A DNA stretch of 5,155 nucleotides from contig CAZLBV010000272.1 of assembly GCA_964557845.1 (NCBI GenBank), forward strand, positions 1 through 5,155, in the 5' to 3' direction. The translations under genes and the position numbers were made by a program. The notes below the pieces were generated by a model. That model ran no database searches and was not told the DNA's origin. It worked only from the letters and a program-made list of their open reading frames with translations. This DNA comes from CAZLBV01 sp964557845. GTDB lineage: Bacteria > Acidobacteriota > Aminicenantia > Aminicenantales > Aminicenantaceae. Shown here piece after piece: positions 1 through 5,155 of the stretch; within the stretch, counting starts at the first letter, position 1, and every line of letters begins with the position of its first letter.

Positions 1-66
1 GCCGGCCTTAGCATTCTGGGCCAGCTCCTCGTCGCTTAATCTGATATCTGATTCTCCGTGTTCCAT
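1..66 (-). CDS. ECF-type RNA polymerase sigma factor, N-terminal fragment (cut by window edge)
   Basis: The reverse strand from 66 to 1 reads an ATG and 22 uninterrupted codons that run off the window. The peptide is MEHGESDIRLSDEELAQNAK followed by A-G. The core 'SDEELAQNAKAG' matches the opening of sigma region 2 in sigma-70 family ECF factors, which typically begin 'DEELvxxAkaGDxxAFxxLyxRy'. The next expected residues, an acidic pair and the AF..L motif, are outside the window. An in-frame TAA at 75-73 means the start cannot lie further upstream. There is no Shine-Dalgarno sequence, and a -10-like hexamer ends only 9 nt before the ATG. The gene lies 91 bp downstream of the secreted-protein gene on the same strand. 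Such a factor would direct core RNA polymerase to a dedicated promoter set, usually under an anti-sigma factor. The assignment rests on about 12 diagnostic residues, so the subgroup cannot be given. Confidence 0.75.
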   Translation of the reverse strand, partial: MEHGESDIRLSDEELAQNAKAG

Positions 67-75
67 TTGATATTA

Positions 76-104
76 ATTGTATTCCATTTCAGCTTTTCAG
101 CCAA
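76..104 (-). promoter_or_regulatory. possible sigma-70-type promoter of the ECF sigma gene
   Basis: On the minus strand TTGGCT (104-99, 4 of 6 against TTGACA) is followed after 17 nt by TACAAT (81-76, 5 of 6 against TATAAT). Only 9 nt separate the -10 box from the ATG at 66, so a transcript from here would begin almost at the start codon and be essentially leaderless. Two copies of the 7-mer GCTGAAA lie in this element (101-95 and 93-87), overlapping the end of the -35 box and filling most of the spacer. Matches of this quality occur by chance in AT-rich DNA, hence the modest confidence. Confidence 0.35.
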
Positions 105-157
105 CCTGCTTAGTGAAATATTTAACTGGACCAATTTCAACAGTTATATAATCCGGA

Positions 158-1090
158 TTAATAGATCAATGCACTCATCTGAAAAAGATCTTTTACCTTT
201 TTTTCAAGGGTTTTCGAACGCAATTCCTCCACAGGATAAGTCAGTTCCATTTGGATGGTGTTATCTTTTTGAAAGATCTTAATGGCATCCTGAAGTTTAA
301 GGTCTCTCAAGGTCTCGTTTTCGTAAAGATTAGCCATGGCGATCATACCTTTAATGACTTGCTGCATATTTTCCGCAACTTCTTTTGATCCCACATCCAG
401 GGATAGCTTAAGATTTAGATTTTGGGCTTTTTCCCAGGCCGTAAAGAAAGCCCTTCCGGACTGTTTGAGGATCCTGGGTCCGGAGCCTTTCATCAGGGAA
501 GATATATCATCAATAACAGCGGCAATAAAGGAATCTCCAGAGATATCTTTGAAATATGACATAATGGGAGCAGAAGAAATATTTTGTTTCTTGCCGGATA
601 TAACATCTAGTGTATCTTTTATGGTGGTTTGGGATTCGGATATAAGAATGGTATGGTCATCAACGAATACGCCGATTTCATCGTCATCCCATGAATGAAT
701 GGTGAACTGGCCGTAAGCTTCTTCTGCATGATCATCAGAAAAGTCCAGGAGCGATAGCAGATGTTTTTGATCAATATTACCGGATATAATTACAGCAGTA
801 TTATCTTCGTCTCCTCCTTTTCCGAAAACAGTGATACCATCGATATCATTGTATATGTCGATTTTGAATTTTCTTTGCAGTTCATCTGATTTTCCTCTGA
901 ATTTCAAATCTTTTTCATTTTTTTCCAAGAGTTCAAACAGGCTTGTTGTTTTAAATTTGTCCATATCAAAATGGATCAGCCAATCAACATCGGCAGGAAT
1001 ACGGTTTTTTTGTATATTCGCTCCAAATATAAGTGTAGTCATAAATAACAACACAAAAAGTAAGACGATCAAAAAAGCTTGTTTTTTCAT
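158..1090 (-). CDS. Sec-exported protein of unknown function, 'IPADVxW' type
   Basis: The protein has 310 residues and no function can be assigned. The start is set at the ATG at 1090 because AAGGAG lies 7 nt upstream and the protein then begins with a clean signal peptide. A longer reading from a GTG at 1144 adds 18 residues in front of that signal and starts just downstream of a likely promoter -10 box. Residues 1-24 are MKKQ, a long hydrophobic stretch, then FGA, fitting Sec export with cleavage near A24. The mature part opens with IPADVDWLIHFDMDKF (31-46), followed by a 'DIDGITVFG' stretch (82-90), 'FTIHSWDD' (129-136), 'LISESQTTIKDTLDVISGKK' (149-168) and a C-terminal 'SKEVAENMQQVIKGM' helix (235-249). 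I associate this order of motifs with secreted proteins of Planctomycetes, Verrucomicrobia and Acidobacteria that often lie near ECF sigma genes. That is a recollection of the pattern, not a search result. No second membrane segment, lipobox or catalytic motif is visible, so it is probably periplasmic or surface-exposed. An ECF-like promoter lies upstream and an ECF sigma gene downstream. Confidence 0.85.
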   Translation of the reverse strand: MKKQAFLIVLLFVLLFMTTLIFGANIQKNRIPADVDWLIHFDMDKFKTTSLFELLEKNEKDLKFRGKSDELQRKFKIDIYNDIDGITVFGKGGDEDNTAVIISGNIDQKHLLSLLDFSDDHAEEAYGQFTIHSWDDDEIGVFVDDHTILISESQTTIKDTLDVISGKKQNISSAPIMSYFKDISGDSFIAAVIDDISSLMKGSGPRILKQSGRAFFTAWEKAQNLNLKLSLDVGSKEVAENMQQVIKGMIAMANLYENETLRDLKLQDAIKIFQKDNTIQMELTYPVEELRSKTLEKKVKDLFQMSALIY

Positions 1091-1097
1091 TTGTTCA

Positions 1098-1103
1098 CTC
1101 CTT
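1098..1103 (-). promoter_or_regulatory. ribosome-binding site that fixes the start of the secreted protein
   Basis: The minus strand reads AAGGAG, then TGAACAA (7 nt), then the ATG at 1090. This is the only strong Shine-Dalgarno match ahead of any start codon in the window, and it decides for the 310-residue form of the protein over the longer GTG-started reading. Confidence 0.85.
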
Positions 1104-1150
1104 AACAATTTAAATAATGAATTTTTGTTTTCCACAGTCTTCACTCACTT

Positions 1151-1176
1151 GTACGCAAAGGGCTCCCAAATGTTAC
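1151..1176 (-). promoter_or_regulatory. ECF sigma-type promoter upstream of the secreted-protein gene
   Basis: The minus strand reads GTAAC (1176-1172, within TGTAACA), then exactly 16 nt, then CGTAC (1155-1151, within GCGTACAA). A '-35' with an AAC core and a '-10' beginning CGT at 16-17 nt spacing is the established layout for ECF sigma promoters, as in the Bacillus SigW and SigX classes. Initiation a few bases past the -10 would give a leader of roughly 55 nt carrying the AAGGAG ribosome-binding site. The presence of an ECF sigma gene just downstream of the controlled gene supports the reading. I did not see this GTAAC-N16-CGTAC pair at the other gene starts in the window. Confidence 0.6.
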
Positions 1177-1211
1177 ACCTGTTATTTTTATAGAAATTGA
1201 TGAAGGGATTT

Positions 1212-2081
1212 TTAAGGCTGAGCTTTTTTTATTTCATCAGGCAGTGATTCATTGAGGCTTCCGGTTCGGTATCCGGAAAGATCAAGGGTTGTATAGGTGT
1301 AGCCGATTCCCCGGAATTTTTCAGTAATTCTTTCTCGCATATTTTTATCAGCAAAGCGGGGGATATCCTCAGGAGGAACTTCGATCCTGGCAATATTATC
1401 GTGATGTCTGACTCTTAACTGGGTGAAACCCAATGAGAAAAGGAATTCCTCTGCTTCTGCCACCTTATTTAAATCTTTAGGAGTAAGGGGATGATCATAA
1501 GGGAATCGTGAGGCAAGGCAAGCCATAGATGGCTTGTTCCAATTGGGAAGTCCTAGTATCTGCAGTAATTTCCGGATGTCGTCTTTCACCAGCCCGGCTT
1601 CTTTTAGGGGAGAACGGATTCCCAATTTTTCTGCAGCCTTGCTTCCGGGACGAAAGTCCTTTGAGTCCTCGAAATTCGCACCGTCAAGAACAAAAGGGAT
1701 CTCGGATCGAGCGGCGATCTTTTTAAGCTGAAAGAAAAGATCCAGCTTGCAGTAGTAACATCTTTGGGGAGTATTTTTTAAAAAATCCGGATTTTGCATG
1801 GATTTGCTCTTGATGATCTTTAGATCAACACCAATTAGGCCTGCAATCTTGCGAGCTTCTTCTTTTTCTCTTTCTGGATAAATTTCAGAGGTTGCTATTA
1901 CGGCATGGGTGTTATCGCCTAAAACATCCTTAGCGGTTTTTAGCAGCAAAGTGCTGTCCACGCCCCCGGAGAAAGCCACTAAAACCTTTCCCATCCGGAG
2001 TAGAATCTCCTGTAGGTAAAAATATTTCTTTTTTAACTCAGGGCTGAGAAGACTGAGGTTTTTCTCGGCTTTAGTTTTCAT
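1212..2081 (-). CDS. larE: ATP-dependent sacrificial sulfur transferase LarE
   Basis: The 289-residue product matches the LarE family in length and motif order. LarE adenylates the carboxylates of the pyridinium biscarboxylate mononucleotide made by LarB and replaces them with thiocarboxylates. LarC then inserts nickel to give the pincer cofactor of lactate racemase LarA and relatives. The protein is cytosolic, with no signal peptide. The PP-loop is SGGVDS at 38-43 in the context VLVAFSGGVDSTLLLK. A CYYC pair lies at C108/C111, and C188 in PSMACLASRFPY is at the position of the sulfur-donating cysteine (C176 in Lactobacillus plantarum). The family C-terminal motif GYRTGSLN is at 270-277. The ATG at 2081 has no Shine-Dalgarno sequence, but no other ATG, GTG or TTG fits before the PP-loop; the next methionine, M30, would leave no N-terminal helix. 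Neither larA, larB nor larC is in the window. The gene is intact. An unknown PP-loop sulfurtransferase is the only realistic alternative. Confidence 0.93.
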   Translation of the reverse strand: MKTKAEKNLSLLSPELKKKYFYLQEILLRMGKVLVAFSGGVDSTLLLKTAKDVLGDNTHAVIATSEIYPEREKEEARKIAGLIGVDLKIIKSKSMQNPDFLKNTPQRCYYCKLDLFFQLKKIAARSEIPFVLDGANFEDSKDFRPGSKAAEKLGIRSPLKEAGLVKDDIRKLLQILGLPNWNKPSMACLASRFPYDHPLTPKDLNKVAEAEEFLFSLGFTQLRVRHHDNIARIEVPPEDIPRFADKNMRERITEKFRGIGYTYTTLDLSGYRTGSLNESLPDEIKKAQP

Positions 2082-2130
2082 TGAATATTATGGGGATAAA
2101 ATCTTGTTAACCTGCTAAAAACTACTGATA

Positions 2131-2159
2131 ATGATAAAACAGATGAAACTTAAATTCAA
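2131..2159 (-). promoter_or_regulatory. possible sigma-70-type promoter of larE
   Basis: In the 145-bp gap between uvrA and larE the minus strand has TTGAAT (2159-2154, 4 of 6 against TTGACA), a 17-nt spacer, and TATCAT (2136-2131, 5 of 6 against TATAAT). Initiation would give a leader of about 40 nt before the ATG at 2081. This would let larE be transcribed independently of uvrA. The region is AT-rich, so a chance match is possible. Confidence 0.4.
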
Positions 2160-2226
2160 TAAATACTGTTGAAAGGAAGTGATTTAAAGGAATGCTTTTT
2201 CCCTAAGCCAAGCATCATGATTTTGA

Positions 2227-4947
2227 TTATATGTATTTTTTAAGATAGCGGCTGGTGTGGGATTTCTTGGATTTTAGAATTTCTTCCGGAGTTCCGAAGG
2301 CAACGATCTCTCCCCCATGATCACCGCCTTCCGGACCAAGATCAATGATATGATCCGCACATTTGATCAGATCCAGATTATGTTCGATTACAACTACTGT
2401 ATTTCCGGCCTGAACCAATCGCTGAAAGCATTCTAAGAGAACTGAAATATCATGAGGATGGAGTCCGATGGTGGGTTCATCAAAAAGATAAAGAATATTT
2501 TTCTTTTTCTGATGGACCAGGTTATGGGCGAGTTTTATCCGCTGCAGTTCCCCTCCTGATAAAGTTGTGGTCGGTTGGCCTAACTGAAGGTAGCCTAATC
2601 CCACTTCCATTAAGGGTGTCAGTTTTTTTAAGATTTTGGGATGTCCGGAGAAAAAATCACAGGCTTCGGTTATTCTCATATTGAGGACATCATCGATGTT
2701 TTTTCCCTCATAGGTCACCTCAAGGATCTCCGGCTTAAATCTTTTGCCCTTGCAGGCTTCACATGTCAGTTCCACATCGGATAGAAACTGCATTTCTATG
2801 ATCAGGCGACCTGCTCCCTTGCAAGTTTCACAACGGCCTCCTGCGGTATTAAATGAGAAATATCCGGGTTTGTATCCCTGTGTTTTAGCCTCCCGGGTTA
2901 GGCTGAAAAGCACTCGGATCTCATCCATGGCCTTGGTGTAGGTAGCGGGAATGGAACGGGGAGAAGTGCTTAGGGGTGATTGATCCACCATGATGATCTT
3001 ATCCAGTTGGTTTATCCCCAAGATCTCGTCACAGCCGATGGTTGAATTTTCCTGCCAGCTTTTATAGAGGACATCAAAAAGGAGAGAGCTTTTTCCCGAA
3101 CCTGAAACTCCAGTAATACAGACAAAAACTTTCAGAGGGATTTTGATATCGATATTTTTTAAATTGTGTATGTTAGCCCTTTTAATACGAATATAGTTCT
3201 CAGAATTCCTTCTTTTTTCCGGAATATCTATTTTTTTTTCTCCCCGCATATATTGGGCGGTAAGTGATCCTTGATAATTAAGGAATTCTTTCATTGGACC
3301 TGAAAAAACCACTTCACCTCCGAATCGGCCAGCTTGGGGACCCAGATCGATCAAATATTCGGCCGATCGAATGATCTCCGGATCATGTTCCACGACCATC
3401 ACAGTGTTCCCGATATTTTTTAAGGAATTTAAGATCTCTATCAGTCTATGATTGTCCCGGGCGTGCAGGCCAATGCTGGGTTCATCCAGAACGAAAAGAG
3501 TCCCCACAAGTGATGAACTGAGGGCAGAAGCCAGGTTAATCCTCTGAGCTTCGCCGCCACTGAGAGTGAAGGTCATTCTATCCAGGGTGATGTAGTCTAA
3601 TCCGACTTTTAGCAGAAATTTTAAACGGCTCTGGATCTCATGCAGTAGTTTTTCTGCGATTTGTTTCTGATAGTCTGTCAAAACAAGAGAATAGAAAAAT
3701 TCATACGCCTGCTTTACGGTCATCCGCGTGACCTGGCCGATAGAATATCCGGCGATCTTTACCCCCAAGGCAAAAGTGTTCAAGCGCATCTGGCCGCATT
3801 CGGGACAAGGTATATATTTTCTGTATCTAGCCAGAAACACCCGCACTTGTATTTTGTATTTTTTCCTTTGCAAGCGGTCAAAAAATCCCATAACAGCCTT
3901 GTAAGAACCTTCCCCTTGCAGGACGAAATCCTTTTCTTTTGGATTTAAATCTTTAAAAGGAATATCAGTTCGGATTCCTCTTTTTTGTGCCTCTCGGATC
4001 AATTTGATCATACGGCGGCGTGAGGCCGGTTTTGTCCAGGGTTCAATGGCTCCTTCTTCTAATGATAGACTTTTATCCGGGATAACTTTGTCTTCATCGA
4101 TCACTGCCAGGTCACCAAAACCATGACAGGTTGGACAGGCGCCTTGAGGACTGTTGAAGGAGAAAAGATTCGGAACAGGATCTTCATACAGGATGCCGCA
4201 GGTTTTACATTCCAGTTTGTCGGAAAAAACAAGCTCCTCCCCAGAATCGGTTTGCACCCTTACCTTCCCGCCTCCTTTTTTCATAGCAATTTCCAAAGAA
4301 TCCACCAAACGTTCCCGGTCGCCCTGGTCTAAAGATATTCTGTCGACAAAAATTTCCAGTTGGTCCTGGGCAGAAGAATCCTTTTCACTCAAGCTGGATA
4401 TTTTTCCGTTTTCATAAATGCGGAAGAATCCATCCCGTTTAAGCACAGCCGTACCTTTTTCCGACGGCCAGGAAAAGGTTATGACGATCTTTGTCTCCGG
4501 CGGACGTTTGAATAGCTCTTCGACTATAGCGTCAATGGTATCGCGAATAACTGCCTGCCCGCATTGTGGGCAGTGGACTACGCCGATACGGGCATATAAA
4601 ACCCTTAAGAAATCATAGATCTCAGTTACAGTGGCCACGGTAGAGCGGGGATTTTTTGTTACTGCTTTTTGCTGTATGGCAATGGCGGGTGTTATACCCT
4701 CGATCTGATCTGCATCGGGTTTATCCATTCGTTCTAAAAACTGGCGGGCATACGCGGACAGGGATTCGATGTATCTTCTTTGACCTTCAGCATAAAGGGT
4801 ATCGAAGGCCAGGGAGGATTTCCCTGAACCGGATACTCCAGTCACTATGATCTGTTTATTAAGGGGGATATCGAGATCGATATTTTTCAGGTTGTGAACC
4901 CGGACTCCTCGTAGTCTAATGATGTTTTTATCTGCATTAGTACTCAT
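2227..4947 (-). CDS. uvrA: UvrABC excinuclease subunit A (DNA damage recognition ATPase)
   Basis: The 906-residue protein is a complete UvrA, slightly shorter than the 940 of E. coli. As a dimer UvrA scans DNA for distorting lesions and loads UvrB in nucleotide excision repair in the cytoplasm. Both ABC halves are intact. The first has Walker A GVSGSGKSS at 37-45, signature LSGGEAQR at 462-469, Walker B LFVLDEP at 484-490 and the switch histidine H521. The second has Walker A at 613-621, signature LSGGELQR at 796-803, LYLFDEP at 819-825 and H856. Zinc modules are C247/C250/C271/C274 and C706/C709/C729/C732. A further set, C126/C129 with C381/C384, probably forms the third module seen in Bacillus-type UvrA and lost in E. 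coli. The UvrB-binding region (about 131-245) is compact. The start follows the family: HNLKNIDL at 18-25 sits where expected. No Shine-Dalgarno sequence precedes the ATG. The stop is TAA at 2229-2227. No frameshift or truncation is seen. Confidence 0.98.
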   Translation of the reverse strand: MSTNADKNIIRLRGVRVHNLKNIDLDIPLNKQIIVTGVSGSGKSSLAFDTLYAEGQRRYIESLSAYARQFLERMDKPDADQIEGITPAIAIQQKAVTKNPRSTVATVTEIYDFLRVLYARIGVVHCPQCGQAVIRDTIDAIVEELFKRPPETKIVITFSWPSEKGTAVLKRDGFFRIYENGKISSLSEKDSSAQDQLEIFVDRISLDQGDRERLVDSLEIAMKKGGGKVRVQTDSGEELVFSDKLECKTCGILYEDPVPNLFSFNSPQGACPTCHGFGDLAVIDEDKVIPDKSLSLEEGAIEPWTKPASRRRMIKLIREAQKRGIRTDIPFKDLNPKEKDFVLQGEGSYKAVMGFFDRLQRKKYKIQVRVFLARYRKYIPCPECGQMRLNTFALGVKIAGYSIGQVTRMTVKQAYEFFYSLVLTDYQKQIAEKLLHEIQSRLKFLLKVGLDYITLDRMTFTLSGGEAQRINLASALSSSLVGTLFVLDEPSIGLHARDNHRLIEILNSLKNIGNTVMVVEHDPEIIRSAEYLIDLGPQAGRFGGEVVFSGPMKEFLNYQGSLTAQYMRGEKKIDIPEKRRNSENYIRIKRANIHNLKNIDIKIPLKVFVCITGVSGSGKSSLLFDVLYKSWQENSTIGCDEILGINQLDKIIMVDQSPLSTSPRSIPATYTKAMDEIRVLFSLTREAKTQGYKPGYFSFNTAGGRCETCKGAGRLIIEMQFLSDVELTCEACKGKRFKPEILEVTYEGKNIDDVLNMRITEACDFFSGHPKILKKLTPLMEVGLGYLQLGQPTTTLSGGELQRIKLAHNLVHQKKKNILYLFDEPTIGLHPHDISVLLECFQRLVQAGNTVVVIEHNLDLIKCADHIIDLGPEGGDHGGEIVAFGTPEEILKSKKSHTSRYLKKYI

Positions 4948-5155
4948 GATTCATTGGATTTTATATTATAAATGTTCCTCATCCAGCGATAAAGGATTAT
5001 TTTTTTTATAATAGATTGTTTTTTGACTTCTCTATTCCAGATAACTATTAACCTTGACTATTCATAAAAAATGCCGATAGTAATGATAACCAATTTATTA
5101 ACATGAAGTTGGAATATTTTACGGAAAACACTTTTTTCATCAGATTGTGGTTTAT
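4948..5155. other. AT-rich edge region upstream of uvrA, no defensible gene
   Basis: This 208-bp stretch is strongly AT-rich. Two minus-strand frames are open from the window edge. One ends at TAG 5060-5058, and the other ends at TAA 5050-5048 and contains an ATG at 5140. On the plus strand an ATG at 5103 opens a frame that runs off the edge, with TTGACT at 5054-5059 and another TTGACT-N17-TATTAA at 5023-5051 upstream. None has a ribosome-binding site or a recognisable protein motif, and all are under 40 codons. Either the tail of a minus-strand gene or a divergent plus-strand gene could begin here, and the sequence shown cannot decide. Confidence 0.5.
4965..4993 (-). promoter_or_regulatory. 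possible sigma-70-type promoter of uvrA
   Basis: The minus strand carries a perfect TATAAT (4970-4965), 17 nt downstream of TTTATC (4993-4988, 3 of 6 against TTGACA). The -10 box ends 17 nt before the uvrA ATG at 4947, so the leader would be about 10 nt, too short to hold a normal ribosome-binding site, and none is present. The -35 is poor and the surroundings are very AT-rich. No LexA operator of the E. coli (CTGT-N8-ACAG) or Bacillus (GAAC-N4-GTTC) type is visible, so SOS control is not indicated by these two patterns. Confidence 0.35.

Noticed and set aside
123..146. Inverted repeat TAACTG / CAGTTA with a 12-nt loop between the exported-protein gene and the sigma gene
   Set aside because: The 6-bp stem is weak with a large loop and has no following T-tract on either strand.
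149..160. Perfect 12-bp palindrome TAATCCGGATTA overlapping the stop codon of the exported-protein gene
   Set aside because: It has no loop or T-run, so it is not a terminator, and I found no second copy that would mark it as an operator. Its AT-rich arms around CCGG can arise by chance.
336..1193. Plus-strand open frames over the exported-protein gene
   Set aside because: They oppose a gene with a signal peptide, ribosome-binding site and promoter, and their products show no recognisable domain.
2192..2215. Hairpin ATGCTT / AAGCAT just after uvrA as a possible terminator
   Set aside because: The stem is only 6 AT-rich pairs with a 12-nt loop, and only a short broken T-run follows, so termination is not supported.
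3661..4618. Plus-strand open frames inside uvrA, some with cysteine pairs such as CPHCGQ
   Set aside because: They are antisense shadows of uvrA. The cysteine pair mirrors the reverse complement of the CPQCG zinc motif, and no ribosome-binding site or family match supports them.
4971..4980. GAGGAA at 4980-4975 as ribosome-binding site of uvrA
   Set aside because: It lies 27 nt before the ATG, too far, and no in-frame start codon sits at the right distance with a sensible UvrA N-terminus.
4965..4980. GAAC half-site upstream of uvrA as a LexA (SOS) box
   Set aside because: The partner GTTC half at 4-nt spacing is absent, and no CTGT-N8-ACAG is present either.

Overview
The window is 5.2 kb of moderately AT-rich bacterial DNA. 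Every recognisable gene lies on the minus strand, so transcription runs from high to low coordinates. In that order the genes are uvrA (complete), larE (complete), a secreted protein of unknown function (complete), and the first 22 codons of an ECF-type RNA polymerase sigma factor cut off by the left edge. There is no phage, transposon, CRISPR, tRNA or rRNA signal. The UvrA variant, the Sec-exported protein of an 'IPADVxW' type and the ECF sigma gene suggest a Gram-negative bacterium from an Acidobacteriota/Aminicenantes-, Planctomycetes- or KSB1-like lineage. This placement is a pattern-based guess, not a demonstrated assignment.

Right edge (4948-5155): the region upstream of uvrA holds a possible uvrA promoter and no gene I can defend. 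uvrA (2227-4947) encodes the damage-recognition ATPase of nucleotide excision repair and is intact. A 145-bp gap with a plausible sigma-70 promoter leads to larE (1212-2081). LarE is the sulfur-transferring enzyme for the nickel-pincer nucleotide cofactor, and no other lar gene is present here. A 121-bp gap follows, holding the best regulatory signal of the window: GTAAC, 16 nt, CGTAC, the form expected for an ECF sigma promoter. It stands before the secreted-protein gene (158-1090), whose start is set by an AAGGAG ribosome-binding site. A 91-bp gap then leads to the sigma factor fragment (1-66).

uvrA and larE are ordinary housekeeping or cofactor genes with no evident functional tie to each other. 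The left third looks like a separate regulatory unit: an ECF-type promoter, an exported protein, and an ECF sigma gene directly downstream. The inference is that the sigma factor, or a relative, drives the exported protein and perhaps its own transcription. Any anti-sigma factor would lie beyond the left edge. This unit is the most interesting part of the window, although the decisive partner genes are not visible.
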